A DNA stretch of 64,000 nucleotides from Rhodocollybia butyracea (GCA_015501585.1 JADNRY010000161.1:81067-145066); one strand, 5' to 3'; numbered from the stretch's first letter, positions 22,408 through 34,192 are shown. The notes: a model not told the origin generated them from the letters alone. Program-made: numbers and translations.

Positions 22408-24029
22408 TGCGGTGTTTCCTTCATTCGTGCCCATCCCCAGAACCCACTGTTTCTTCCTTCTAGTGAACCCACCAAGCAACAAAAGTTGAAAAGAAAAAGT
22501 TAATCCGATGGAAACGTTGGTAGAAAAGGTTCAGGAAGTTGCTTGTTCGCCGAAAGTTCGTGCCGTGAACGGAAAGTCACTAGTAGCTGCATGCGATGGA
22601 ATCGATCTTTACACTTCGAAAACTCTATCGTTCGCTTTCACCTCTTTCACACGTTCTTCCTTTTTCCCGTTCACTTCCATTCCCTACTTTATCCTCCCTT
22701 TCTCCCCTGCGGCGGCGCCCTGCCTCTTGGACTCGCTAGTAACAGCAATTTTATCAGTGATACTGGCACGTCACATCATTGATACACATTGATACAAATT
22801 AATATTAACTCGCTTCTCGACTCGCTGGCCGTTCCTAGCCGTTCCTTCATCTATCGACGCATCCTATCCACTCGAAATGCATTTTTACAGGACCAGCATA
22901 TCTTCTTTTCAGAATCACAGAAAAGTGCCGTTTCACATCACATTTCGGTAGAATATATCAATACTAAAAGTGGGTTTTTCATATTAATTGATATCTGTCC
23001 AGAATTCCTTGTTTTCAATGCGATATTCATTGCATTAGAAAGTAGACATTTGTGTATGAAAGCCAGAATATCATAACTTGGGCTGCTTTAGTTGAGTGGA
23101 CGTGTCATTAAGTTTCAATATGCACGAAAGTGAGACTGAAGTTTACTATTTCAGCATCTGTAACTGAAAATCGCTAACGCGTCCAAGGTCTGACGGAGGT
23201 ACGCCGAACGATTTACCGCTATAGCTCATCAAGGCATGAGGTCAAACTGGATCCGGCCTCAGAGACGAGATTTTGGGGGACGTAGCCCGAGGTAGGAACT
23301 TGTTCCACTGTATGTAAAGGAAACCCAGAAGAGATGGGTGGAGGAAATACGAAAGTCCAAGAGCTACGATACATAAAAACCACTGGCTTCCGAGGCGTGG
23401 AGGAGCGCGGAATGACTACCACATTCAGATACCTCGGCTATCCCTGTCTCTGTTGAAGATTTAGACCCTTTCGCGAACGTACTCCTCTACGAGACTGAGG
23501 GCACATTAGATCTAAGAAACATTGCGAAGGGTCGCGATTCGAAAATTGATGGACAATGCGTCAACTGTTGACCTAGATCTAAGGATAGATAAGGAACAAT
23601 CCACGAAAATAATGATGCTGGTTAATCACTACAAACTTTCGTCTAGGTCACTACTCAACATAAAGGTTAAGGTTGGACCCTGGCACTGGCGGAAACGGCA
23701 CCAAAGATGGTGCAGCAGCTTCCAGTAATGCGACTACTCGTAGGCAAGACCAGCGCCAGGTTAAACGGAATCAGTGAGTTCATCATACTTATTATGTTCG
23801 CGAAGGAACATAGAGAAATTTCCACTAATCTGTCAATACATCGTCTATTCACCATCACCACAAGGCATAAATTTATCTTGCAACAGGGTTTAACAACCAA
23901 ATTAGTACTGGGAGCCCCACTGTATGTATTCTAAACAAGAAAAGTCCAGGGCAAGATAAGTACAAAGCATTTACTATCTACAGCGTACCCAACAAATCCA
24001 ACAAAAGAGGCAGACAACAATAAGCCAAA
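22408..24029. other. Intergenic with weak coding-like traces
   Basis: No gene supported. Around 23410-23560 one forward frame reads DTSAIPVSVEDLDPFANVLL and later a Gly/Ala/Ser-rich piece (near 23680-23750). Both are short and stop-bounded, so at most remnants of an old gene. The segment 22600-22800 is T/C-rich. Confidence 0.35.
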
Positions 24030-25833
24030 TCATTCCCACTCAACCACTTCGCTGGCAGAAGTTTCACTGGCAGAAGAGCGGCGAAAAAGTCTCAAAAACT
24101 TTTTGATGCCAGTAAAGCGTTTGGTGCTATTGACGCTGTCGGCCATCCCCCGTGACCGATCACTGTCCCAACTCAGCGCGCTCCTCGAATCGAAACCAGC
24201 AAAGCTATCTGTGTCGTTTGTTTCAGCTGAGAATGATAAGTCTACGCGCTCAGCGCTTTCCACTACTTCATCAGGAACACCTTCAGGGTTGGTGCGCGTA
24301 ACCCCCGAAGTCCCCAATTGTCCAAATTCTCCAGACCCACTCCCTTCTGCACTTTTGCCACTGTCAGGGTGAGCGCTTCCACTGTCATTTCCACCACCCC
24401 CACCCCCATCTCCATTGCCCTCATTGCTACCACTGTTGCCCTCACTATTTCCCTCACTACTGCCTCCACTGCCTCCACTGTCACCTTCGCTGCCACCTCC
24501 GCCGCCACCTCCGCCACCACCTCCAGCATCATCAGGGAAGGTGAAATTTCGCCCGTCCTTGCGCATTAAGCAGCCAAATATAATCGCCAGGCGTACGTTG
24601 GCTAAAAATTCTGTATCGTGGTTGCCTGTGTAGACATTGAAATTTCCAAGGATTTCACTGTCAGAATATCGGTCAGGAGCAGCTTCAGTTATTATCTTCC
24701 AAAAAGGTTGGGATTGAAGAGAATTGTGAAGGCGGGCAATGACAAGCACTGGACTGGCAGCGATTTCGAAGATGATTCGAGTGATGTCGGCAAAGATTGA
24801 GGAACGTGGGAGTTTGCCTGCCGGATCTGGTTTTTCCTCTGAGAGTCGGATGAGATGGAGAGGTGGGCAATCTTTATTTCGGGCAAATGACACCCTGTGG
24901 AAGTTCCCATCACACTACATATGCTGATGAGTATAACAAGATACGCAGTCATGCTGAACTCTCACCAATTCAGGGCTGAACTGACGTAGCAGTGATAACC
25001 AGTCGACAGCCGGATTCTTTCCATCTTCATACCAATCTAGCAGAAAAAGAAGGTACTTTTTTACTGCGTCCATCGTTTTGGGGTCACGGAGATAGAGATG
25101 AAGAAACTTCCTGTCCCAAGGTGTGTGGACCTCACGCCCAACTACAGATATCACGTCAACAACAAGCGCATCAGCAGATTACAAAATCCGTACGAGGGAA
25201 CGCATTAGCCCGCGAGTTGGATCCTAACCAGCCTCCACAAGCATACATGATTTTTAGCAGCTCGTCTGCTGGTGTCGAAGCTTCGACAACGTGACAGAAC
25301 TCATAGGATATACTACGTCTGGTTACAGAGCAAAACAGCTTCTTTTTCCCATGAAGAAACGCGTACGTTAACGTTCGGACGGTCTCATGGGAGGAGGAGG
25401 CTGTAGAGAGTCGTCCGTTTGAACGATTGCCCGGAGATTCCGAAAATTTACGAATGGTGGCCAGCACAATCCTTGGAAATTTCTTGGCTTTTTCCACCTC
25501 CTCCCGCTTCTCTTTCTCCTCCTTCTCATCAGCGGCGTCAGCGACGGAGTCACCTTGGAAGCGATTACTTTGCTCCCTTATTGCTTTGAAATCGGCGATC
25601 ATGAAAGGAGTCGGTTGGAAGAGCTGAACCGCCTCAGGTATCGTTGTGGACTTGCACCATTGAGGCATGTTTTCTTTGATTGAGATGCTGGTAATCTGGA
25701 GAGGTGACTTTCCAGGATGATCTTTTTGTATGAGATAGTGTTTGTAGTGAGTGGTAGAAACCCAAACTTTGTCGGTTTCAGATGATATCAAATCAGCGAC
25801 CGTTGGTTTTTTCCTTGGCCTGAGGGACACCAT
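24030..25833 (-). CDS. Hypothetical 550-aa protein with poly-Gly/Ser-Gly region
   Basis: Four exons fit exactly: 25833-25367, 25318-25194, 25141-24966 and 24914-24030 (introns 48, 52 and 51 nt; phases 2, 1, 0). The protein starts MVSLRPRKKPTVADLISSET, has a charged coiled segment (EKEEKEKREEVEKAKKFPRI), then two globular parts (WDRKFLHLYLRDPKTMDAVK; SIFADITRIIFEIAASPVLV). An 11-Gly run and a Ser/Gly/Asn/Glu-rich stretch come next, and the basic end contains TGIKKFLRLFRRSS. No family recognised. The Gly tract (about 24485-24530) is a GGT/GGC microsatellite likely to vary in length. The first intron is a multiple of three without stops, so its retention cannot be excluded. Confidence 0.6.
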
Positions 25834-26492
25834 CGTACGTTGAGAGAGAAACAAGAAAGTAAGTTGTAAGAAAGCAACAAACACAACGCAAATCCCGTGC
25901 CTGATAGCTGACTCAATCGAGGATGAGATAAGGATAAGATAAGGCAAGGCCGTGGGATTTTTTAATCAACTGGTGTTGGTTAAGATTGTTGTCGATCCCC
26001 AAACCACATACTGAACCTGTTCGTTTTGAACCACATTGGTTCTAAGTCTGAACGATATAAGCGAAGATATAGCCATTAAAATTTTGGCCCTGCAGACACT
26101 TCAAGAGAACGCCGTGCCCAGTCTTCATCCAATCTTAATCAGCACGATTATCGCTGGGCCTTGTTTCTTACACTCATGCGAGAGTGATTCGGACTGGATA
26201 AACATTCTCTAATCACCTTAAAAATGGGTAACAGTTGGTTCACCGTGCACAGTGGCCAACCATCCAATTACTGCGTTCAATGAGGTTTCGCACTGGAGAT
26301 AAGAGTTCCTCTTTCTTCCCCGAGCCGCTAAACAAAACAAAAAAAAATACAGTCCGTTTTAGATTGAAACACAAAGACGCTGTGATTAGGCGTCGTACAC
26401 CATCTTATTGTATCATACTGTTTTACTGAGACTACAGTACAAATAAAAGCGCGGTTGCCATGGAGCTATACATAGCAATACCTCTAGTTTAA
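25834..26492. other. Intergenic
   Basis: Promoter side of the 550-aa gene and downstream flank of the SUN fragment. No supported ORF. A few A-runs near 26330. Confidence 0.5.
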
Positions 26493-26960
26493 CTATGTAT
26501 CGAGAGACGGCGTACGTTCTGGAGGTTCTTCACCATGTACTGCAAGCCGATGAAGACATGTAGTGGTTGCACCCCAGTTATCCAAAACTTCTACGATCAC
26601 AACAGCTGTCCTAAACTGAAGATCAACTGAAAAAGTCTGTTTGGTTCCAGGCTGAGCAATATCATATGATATAACACCTCCTTGAACAAATTTTGAGCCG
26701 TCCTCGAGAGCCATAGGTTTTGGAATTTGATCTGCGATGGAAAAATACTCCCAACTAACTGTATGCAATGTTACTGTTGATTGGTAACCTCCAGGTGGCA
26801 GAAGAGCCCATATCCGGAGGAGTTTAGGAGCTTCTGCTTGTCTCCAGCTAGGAAGCTCGCGATAATCAGGGTAGTAGACAGTAACGTTAGTCAAGCGAAC
26901 ACCTCTAGCCAACTTTACTGCTAGATACAGGGGTGCTGGAGAATTTGAATATACTATGAG
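26493..26960 (-). pseudogene. SUN-domain C-terminal fragment
   Basis: One exon, entered from an acceptor at 26961 (TTTTAG), reads a SUN (Sad1/UNC-84) domain: ARGVRLTNVTVYYPDYRELP, KIWALLPPGGY-like LRIWALLPPGGY, SWEYFSIADQIP, then the closing core VEVLDNWGATTTCLHRLAVHG. In family terms the SUN domain sits in the perinuclear space and binds KASH peptides, linking nucleus and cytoskeleton. No signal, membrane or coiled-coil region is found upstream on this strand, so this looks like a captured C-terminal fragment. A second copy of its upstream intron edge occurs at 52460-52565. Confidence 0.7.
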
Positions 26961-28404
26961 CTAAAATGCAAAAAGAGCTGGTAAGTAGAGCAATATTTAG
27001 GAATAAAAATTGAACACGCACTTGATACACACTGCAAAACCAAGAGTAATTGCAAATAGAAGGTACAGATAGCAGTTCGACTATTAAAGTAAGCTGAGAT
27101 GCCTAAAAAAGCTATGTTAGTTCAGTGATTTTAAAGATAAGAAACTCAAGACGCACTGAAAAACCAAGAGCAATCGTCGCACAAATCAAAGAATGTAGTA
27201 GTTGAAGACTAACAACGGTCAGTTCAATGATTAAGAAGAAAAGAAGAGACACACTTCAGAGAAAACATACAAGGAATCCAACAAAAGAGTGATCGGGGAA
27301 GGATCGTGAAATCAGATTTGGGAAGGAAAAGAGCCAGCAAGAGGGTCGGAAGCAACGAGCACGAAAGATGATTTTATGAAAGCGTGACTGCACTGGTGAC
27401 CAACGAAGCGCATGCTGAAGAATCCAGAAATGTATATACTGTCCATTTCAATCACCCAGGCGCAGATTGCTAGGATGTTTGGTAGTTCCAAGAAAGCCAA
27501 CCAGCTGTCACTGAGGCAATAATGGTAAGAGGGAATGATGGCAAGAGGGAATGAGGCAATGATGGTAGAAGGGAATGTGGCAGCGAGGTTGACTGAGTAC
27601 AAGAGCGAGAATATTATTTGAGTACAAGAGTGATTTTTTTTCGCAAGCAACATCTAAAAAGCAGCAAACCGCGACAGCTCAGAGCTGCTTGTCGCGTCCA
27701 TCTCGAGCGTAGGGCCGGAGCCGCCTTTCGCGTCTGTTGTTTTCCCGTTTCGTGTGCGCATCTAGCTGAGGTCGGGGCCAGTTGAACGCAATGCGAATCT
27801 TGAAGTCGCACTCAGTTGAGTGGCGAGGAAGAGGTTACTAAAAAAACATACCTTAGTTGCAGCCGTGAGACGCGGATGGGTCACTGTGGGGTTCGCTCGA
27901 CTGCTTGGTCCGCTTTCGTTTTCAGGGTGGGTCATATTTTTAGTTCTTTTTTCGTGGCTGAAGTGAAGGTGAAGGTGGTGGTAGCTGGGAGTGTTGAAGC
28001 GCGCGCGGCAGATGCCTTTATAGGTGCGGCACCTGTGCTGACTCTTTGCTGACTTAACCTTCGTTTTTGCGGGATTGTATGTTTTCTCTAACATACTTAG
28101 ATATTCGATTCCCTATTTTGAGTGGCGCACTGGCCGAAATGCTAGTGAGAATGAACAGCTGCGGTACCGGTGCCCAAGACTGACGCCGGAAGGCAGATTC
28201 TGCGATTCTGCGAACACTTTTTTCATCACTTCATAACTTCTTATGAGATATACACTGATAGCCGTAGTGGTTGGCGACAAAATATTTATTTGTACAGCTA
28301 AGCAGCTGGCAGCACAATTGACAGTATATTTCTACATACTTACAGCTAAGCAGACGACCGCGATACGTAAGCACAGAATCGTAATTGTTTGTTTGAGAGG
28401 CACA
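26961..28404. other. Intergenic, with a short GAATGATGG-type minisatellite
   Basis: No gene is supported. About 27520-27585 holds three to four imperfect units like GGTAAGAGGGAATGATGGCA. A minus-strand ORF (27762-28094) has normal composition but no recognised motif. Two related blocks (27031-27085 and 27161-27215) share CCAAGAGYAATYG and look like an old local duplication. Confidence 0.4.
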
Positions 28405-28513
28405 AGAGTTACTGACTGAATGACATTTGACGCGTCCGGACTACGTAGTAGAGCCAATCAGAGTTAAAGTTATAAGTTGAGTTTAGAGTTACTGACCGAA
28501 TGACATTTGAATA
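28405..28513. repeat. 25-bp direct repeat
   Basis: GAGTTACTGACTGAATGACATTTGA (28407-28431, written here as one block) recurs with one change (ACCGA for ACTGA) at about 28487-28511. The origin is unknown. Confidence 0.6.
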
Positions 28514-28819
28514 ACGCGATAGAGAACCATGTGGAGCTGGCAAGGCAAAAGGTTAGTAATTTCTCAGATTTGCATAAAAATACGTACAACGTCGCATGGT
28601 CGCTAAAGCCCAACTCACCATGCAGTTTACAAGGAGATCGAAATCTGGGATTTTAAGGACTTGTGGAATACAACGCCAACACGAAACCAGCATCATAAGG
28701 AAGGAGCACAGTAACACTGCAAGAACCGTGCACCTACCGCCCCAGATATTCTATCAGTCTTCCCAGTTTAACTTTAAATTTCCTTTACGAGCGGCTGGTT
28801 CGTGGAAGTCTAGCCAATC

Positions 28820-29640
28820 TAGGTTGGATACGGAACGACCTCATTGATAGCACCTGAGAAGAGTTTGCCAAGCAAGCGCTTGTTGACGGAAAAATATCCC
28901 TCCATGTCAACGGGGAAGTCCGCTCTTTTGCCGGCGTCGGCGCTCTTCCATCGAAAGACGGTCGCCACTTTAACAACCACCAAAGGTTTCGTCGGCTCTG
29001 AAGGCTCAAGTGGATCGTCTCCGAGATGAGGTGACGCTGTCAAAGATGGGATCAAGCAAGACCATAAACGAGGTATGTATATTATTGATTTGTGCGCCCA
29101 GACATTCGGTAACCCGCATCACAGTTCAGGTGCAGGAGAGGCTGAAGGGTAGGTCCTATCGTACGCAGGTGCAGTTGACTAGCGTACGCAGTTGAAGTAC
29201 TGTAGTTAATGTAGAGGAAGGAGGAGAACGGGAGCAGGAAGAAGATAGAGGGGTGGCCAAGGTGAAGAAGACCCTATCATGGATTCCGAGTCCCTGGTAA
29301 GCTCGACAGCAATTCATCTGTGGAGCGACTCTGATGCCTCCAAATCCGATGCGCTGCCACTCGCAAGTCTACCATAATCTTCTCTGACGACGAGTCCTCC
29401 ATTGAGGAGGCCCTCAAGTCCCGTTGAGAAGAAAATTGGTGAGTCTCTAAACGAGCCGACTCCGACTCCGACGATGACATTGATAGCTTCACCGAGGATA
29501 CTGGTGACGCGGAGGTCTCGGATGAGGAAAATTCCTCTGCAGCTCCTGACGCTCCGAAGTCGAAATCAAAAAAGAAAGTCGTAAGATTGGGAGACATTCT
29601 TTTCCAGATATTCTTTTCCCTCAACTTGGTAGGTCTCTTC
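28820..29640 (+). pseudogene. Gene remnant: ALVDGKISLHVNGE block and acidic tail
   Basis: One forward frame reads EEFAKQALVDGKISLHVNGE and continues to GRHFNNHQRF (about 28857-28995). Further on, DSDSDDDIDSFTEDTGDAEV and KSKSKKKVVRLGDI (about 29450-29600) form an acidic then basic nuclear-type tail. Stops separate the parts and no continuous splice model was found. Family not recognised. Confidence 0.3.
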
Positions 29641-30219
29641 GCGGCTGATTTTACGGGTCAATATTTCGAATAGGATTTCATCGATTTCTGTCGATTGCTG
29701 TGTTGTTCTGCGTCGGGCATTATGAATATCGGAATATGGTACACCTTACCTGTCTAAGAACTGTTGACAAACTTCATGGCGAGCATGGTCCATTCCAAAC
29801 TAAAACGGGGATATGGTCTTCAGCGCACCGAAGTCATGAATAGGAGGAGTCCCACAAACCATGGCGCAACCGAAACGCAGCAATCCAAATTTCCTGTCGT
29901 TTGAGCTCGAGAAATCGTAATTCAGAAGGAGGCTGAACGTCTAACTCGGGAAGTAGAGATATGCGAGCACGTGGTATGGCGGATTGAGATCAGCGCTTGG
30001 AAAAGGCAAGCGCTCAGCGCCTGGAATACGAGATTCCCACACATCATATACTACATTTACGCTTCAACATCTACATTTACTTATCCTAATACTCAATCTT
30101 ATCCTATACCGTACAAAACTTGATGTAAATTTCTACAAACTTAGTTGCAGACAAGTAGTCGTTCATAAGTCGCCGGCAACTTAGTTACGTCCGAGGAGCC
30201 CCGGGAGGGGATCACTAGT
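29641..30219. other. Intergenic
   Basis: No supported gene. It ends at the 812-bp repeat boundary. Confidence 0.5.
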
Positions 30220-31031
30220 GCCCGATTGTCAAAGGAACCCAAAGGTTGAACGCGTTGCTTGGAGTACACTATCAGTGATCAAACAGATAGCAAGTTTAAC
30301 GTATGCCTACCAGTGGCAGCGACCGATGGGCCTGCTGGAGAAAGGGGCCAAACGTACTCTTCGAAGTCAAAAGACAACGGTGGCAAGGCAACGTAGTGGT
30401 TGAGCTGGTCCTGAGAAGGCCAAGTGGGAAATTCCCCTGGTGGATTCGTCTCGGAAAAAAATTGGGAATGATGCGAAGCAGAATCTTCAACGGAGAGCGC
30501 GAAGCTACGACCAATATCTTCCATTCTCGTATCAGGGTATTCTTCGGGGTCAGTGTCAGTAGACGCGGGGGTCGAGCGTCGAAGGAGCTCTTCCCGAAGG
30601 CAGAGGCTCTCTTCCTTGTGGCGGAGGCTCTCTTCCGTGTCGCTGAGAACTTTTAGCCTGCGAGTGACTCGCCGTTCTATGGCATGGAGGCTTTTTTGCT
30701 CGGTTTCGGACTGAGTCCCCGCATTATACCATGACGATAAAGTAGCATATTGCTCATCACTTATATTTATAGTTTCTTGCACCCTGATCTTCTGGAGGAT
30801 GGCCACCCTCGTTGCCTTTCAATCGGCATCGGTCGCATACCTGGTTGTAAGTATTAGTAAATAGGTATGCCAAAATGTTTTGGATACGAACGAGATGACT
30901 GTATCGCATGTTTAAGTAGCGTCGTTCTTCTTTCGTGCCGCGTTTTTTGATCACTGTCTTGAATCTTTCTTTCATTTCATCACTGATTTCGAGAGTCTCC
31001 TCATTCAATTTCTGTATAGGAGTTTCCGACA
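30220..31031. repeat. 812-bp duplicated block, second copy
   Basis: Same sequence as 20885-21696 as far as I can read it; the left flank differs (T versus C before GCCCG) and so does the right flank (T versus G after CCGACA). There are no obvious inverted ends or target-site duplication at the edges. Confidence 0.85.
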
Positions 31032-31278
31032 TTTCCCCAACTTGCAAACCGCTCTTCAATACCTCTGTTGGAAATTCGAGTGTCCTAAGATCATCGCTCG
31101 GTGCTCGCATCGACCGATGACGATCTTCATCTATAAAGCCCCAGCTGAGAAGAGGAGAATAAAAAAATCGCTGGGACCTAGGATGAAACAGGGGAGCCGG
31201 GGCATACGTCCGTGGTTGATTGTTCTGACTAGACGCCAGAACACCCTCCTCACCTTCCTCACAGATAAGGCGATCCAT
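30279..31278 (-). CDS. Cys-rich-family hypothetical protein (donor copy), degenerate zinc region
   Basis: Unlike the 20.9 kb copy this one keeps its N terminus (MDRLICEEGEEGVLASSQ, then PLFHPRSQRFFYSPLLSWGF), which resembles the N terminus of the paralogue at 44.6 kb (RPHRPFLSTTLAFSGFD). Conserved core: ETLEISDEMKERFKTVIKKR against KTLEISDELKSRFKIEYKKK. A CDRC pair follows, but the second Cys cluster present in the 44 kb gene is missing, and the frame changes by one before KIRVQETINISDEQYATLSS. The middle therefore carries a deletion. A long helical Glu/Arg segment and an unstructured C terminus end at 30279. Function unknown. Confidence 0.5.
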
Positions 31279-31809
31279 AAGTTGACCAGGAGAGGTAGGA
31301 TAGGTTCTCGTGAATCGAATTCCCCCCGGTTTACAACGGTTCTCTCGAGTACACGTCTTCTCTCACACTTCCCGTGTTGCGCTACGGTGACTCTGTCACT
31401 CTAGCGTTACAGTAGCAAACTTTAGAAATCAATCACGAATGAAGACTTTGAAACCAAGGTACTTTCTGAACAGTGTTGGTGGGTGAGAGATTCAATACAT
31501 AGAAATCTCACAAACGACAATTGGGTCTATCCTCCTAGCCAAACTCCTAGACGCTGGCGCCGACGAGACCGCGTACGCTACTGTGCAGCTGTGTAAGTCG
31601 GCGTCTAAAAGTAAGAGTTCTGGGTGTAGTATACTCTTGGGAGACTTCGAAGGGTTGGGAATATATTTGCTGGTCAAAGCGTAGTTCGAGAGGTGAAATT
31701 GCTTAGTGGCTTATGTTCAGTTGTTGTGGTAATAGTCGAGAGCGCTCACGTAATGCAGTCGTGTGACTCTGTTGAAACGACTTGTCTTTTGAAACTCGTT
31801 ATCACGAAC
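31279..31809. other. Intergenic
   Basis: No gene is supported on either strand. It separates the Cys-rich-family start at 31278 (minus) from the small gene at 31810 (plus), so it should hold two divergent promoters. Confidence 0.45.
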
Positions 31810-32555
31810 ATGAAACTGCCTATCCTTTCGGGAAATTTTCATTCTGAAGCCTCATTCATTGTACAATACAATAGAAGGAAAAAATTAGTCAAAGCTGAAC
31901 CCATCTTTAAGGTATAGCAGGATGGACAGTACTAATCTTGCGCTCTACTGATAACGCTAACTACGTAGGACATGCTAGAGGTGCTTAAGGCAGAATTTAA
32001 CCTTCCAGAAGGCTGCATTCCATTCTTGATCATCAGCTCACTGCGTGGTTATGAAGAAGAGGGTGAAATCGAGTTGACAGAACGAGCGTACAACAGTTCC
32101 AGCATCAGAAATGAGGTTGACAAACTCATACTTAAACTCGACCGGGAAGGAAGTAAGCTTGTACTCATTTAGATATACCAGCTATCAGATTTTGAGAAAA
32201 ACTCCAGATGATGAAGACGCTGTTGCTAGCCCTGGTTTACAAGGGTCATCTCGACCAAGCAAGGTAAGTCATATCAAACCTCAAACTGATATTAGTGTAA
32301 GCTAAAGCTGACTGGCAGCGAGGGTGCGATGAACAACCAGAGTCGGGTAAGCACACTCGGAAACGTCGTCGTATGAACCAACAAGAACAGGCTGGGGAAG
32401 CACCAAATCAAAGATCACTGGCCCAACGTGAAAGGCGCTACAGGGAAAGATTAGCCAAAGAGAAACTGGCTGAAGAGAAATTGGCAGAAGAGGAATTGGC
32501 GGAAGAGGAATTGGCAGAAGAGGAATTGAAGGAGGATAGCGTCGTCGACCAGTGA
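31810..32555 (+). CDS. Hypothetical 201-aa protein: small globular domain, NLS, Glu-rich coiled coil
   Basis: Exons 31810-31911, 31969-32160, 32189-32263 and 32319-32555 keep phase 0 throughout; introns one and three are normal (57 and 55 nt) but the second would be only 28 nt, so it may be a small deletion or frame change. The protein starts MKLPILSGNFHSEASFIVQY and has a beta-grasp-like feel (KAEPIFKDMLEVLKAEFNLP). It then has KHTRKRRR as a nuclear signal, and a coiled coil built on AEEEL units. The family is not recognised; a ubiquitin-like fold is only a guess. Confidence 0.45.
32463..32532 (+). repeat. 15-bp coding tandem repeat (AEEEL)
   Basis: Five near-identical 15-bp units of the type GAAGAGGAATTGGCA encode (A)EEKL/EEEL repeats at the end of the small gene. 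All units are in frame. Confidence 0.85.
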
Positions 32556-32989
32556 GGTATAGTCTCATGCGGCCTCAAACTTTTCTGTCTTATTAGTTTA
32601 GCTGGCGCCAGGCAGGTGGTTTACACGATGTGCAGTGCTTATTATCCGCGAAATGTTACATACGTATTGAAACAACAAAAGTATTAAAACAACAAAAGCA
32701 CTTAGGTTGAAAACCTTACAGAGCATCGGTAATCAGCATACGTGAAGCTGAAGGATCGTTAGAACAAACACGTTCAACCCAAGGAAGGGCAAATCGAAGC
32801 TCAAGTGACCTCCCCCTCATCGATTCCCAGAGCGTCCTTCATCAATTCCCAGATTCCAGTGGATAGTAACCTGAGCCTCCTACTTGGACAATTGAGAGTA
32901 TGAAACTGTAGTCCTAAGTATTCCGTCGCCATCAAAAGGACCCAGCTCGGGTGTAACAAAGAGGTACATAACTTTAACACGTTTGCGAA
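32556..32989. other. Intergenic
   Basis: No gene seen. It contains the 3' flank of the small gene and leads into the RHS remnant. Confidence 0.5.
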
Positions 32990-33605
32990 ACTGTTTCCGA
33001 GCGCAGTTTTTCAGCTTCTTTCTTGATGATAGGGATGCCAGCTAGCGTGACCTTCTTGGGGCCACTGTGGCCAGAAGAGACTTGGATAATGACCAAGATA
33101 GCATACCTGTCCAAATTCCAAAAAAAGAACGAGTCAAGTTGGGGTTTTTGGGGATATAGTAGGTGTCAAAGTTAAGTTGAGTCCATTCGGGGAGCTTCTT
33201 GGCGTAAAGACGTCACCTTAGGAAATTCTTCGTGATGAGTATACACGGTGCTGGTGATTTGAAAGGTGTAGACGTCGCCTAAATCCCCTTAATTGGAAGT
33301 GCACGTCGTCGGTTGCAGCTGAACGAAGATGTTTTTGCCATCCATGAGCATTTGGTGCACATATGCCTCATAAAGGTTGCCTGCAAAAGAGTGGCCTTTC
33401 CTGACAGGAAAGGAGGTTAAAGAACTCCGGCGGCTCTTTTCGCAAGGAGGACGTTTTGCGCGAGTTTCCGCATTGTCTTCTCAACATCCTCGGATTTCCG
33501 AACAACGTCGAAACCATCACTACTCCACCAACTTAGGCATACCTTGCTCATGAAGAAAAGATTTACGCGCTGAGAACATTTTTCGATATTTGTCAATGCT
33601 CTCGT
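32990..33605 (-). pseudogene. RHS/Crinkler-type remnant
   Basis: On the minus strand a helical stretch (KTMRKLAQNVLLAKRAAGVL) is followed by GHSFAGNLYEAYVHQMLMDG, then by a stop, VYTFQITSTVYTH, and after a frame change FDTYYIPKNPNLTRSFF. The YYIP...NP...SFF block parallels the one near 1545-1595 in the RHS-like gene at the left edge, and the order of blocks is the same. Stops and frame shifts show that it is dead. Confidence 0.55.
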
Positions 33606-33609
33606 CGCT

Positions 33610-33858
33610 TCATAGTCTTTTAACTTCAATTGAAGTCTCGCCCTCAGCCTCAACCTTGACCGCAGCATACTTTTTCTTCTGAAGGAGCAAAAGACGCTGG
33701 AAAATTGCATCGAGATCGACTTTGAGTTTTTTATACAGCTTGTTGACAACTAGTGCAAGCTCGGAGGAAATTCGCAGAGCTTCGGGTAGCTCAGTTGTTG
33801 ACGAAACGCAGCAAGCCGACGGCGTAGAAATGGGAATATTCGAATCATCATGGTTCAA
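33610..33858 (-). pseudogene. DNA polymerase alpha catalytic-subunit fragment
   Basis: The minus-strand ORF reads EALRISSELALVVNKLYKKL then DLDAIFQRLLLLQKKKYAAV and stops after TSIEVK. This matches the family-B polymerase alpha segment after the DTDS motif, with the KKKYAAV signature. Only about 70 residues are present; the polymerase motifs A and B are absent, so it cannot be functional. It lies directly upstream of the RHS remnant on the same strand. Confidence 0.7.
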
Positions 33859-33889
33859 TTGAACTTTGAAGTTGCATTGATAGGTATCT

Positions 33890-33926
33890 CATGTGACATT
33901 TGCGATTTGGCTTGGAAATGTCACGG
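33890..33926. repeat. 9-bp inverted repeat GTGACATTT/AAATGTCAC
   Basis: GTGACATTT and AAATGTCAC are separated by about 15 nt, about 550 bp upstream of the CACTA-type transposase start. Possible element end or binding site; no matching copy was found downstream of the transposase. Confidence 0.5.
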
Positions 33927-34059
33927 GGTCTATCGCTTTAAGCGCGCCGTCGGCTCAATCGGATCCAAGCCGCTTCGTATAAAGTCACTGTTAAACGTTC
34001 ATATCTGGAACTGCTACTCCAAGTCTGCCGCGGTCTGCGTAGTCAACGTCTTACAAAGG

Positions 34060-34192
34060 CCAAAGTCCCTTGTTCCTTTTTGTCTACCCCTTTGTTACGA
34101 TTTTGGCCATCAGTTGCAACGCCTCAATCAAACAGGTTTCCCTTGTTTCCTTTGTCTATACCCTTGTAACAATTTTGGCCGTTGGTTACCAG
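34060..34192. repeat. Two tandem copies of a ~70-bp unit
   Basis: CCCTTGTTCCTTTTTGTCTA...ACGATTTTGGCCATCAGTTG is followed by the diverged copy CCCTTGTTTCCTTTGTCTAT...ACAATTTTGGCCGTTGGTTA. It sits in the presumed promoter of the transposase gene. Confidence 0.75.

Noticed and set aside
22508..23076. Plus-strand ORFs rich in Phe/Ser/Leu
   Set aside because: T/C-rich spacer; no splice partners, no motif, and several overlapping frames are equally open.
31810..32555. Naming the small gene a ubiquitin-like protein
   Set aside because: The beta-grasp impression rests on hydrophobic pattern only; no diagnostic motif, so the function was left open.
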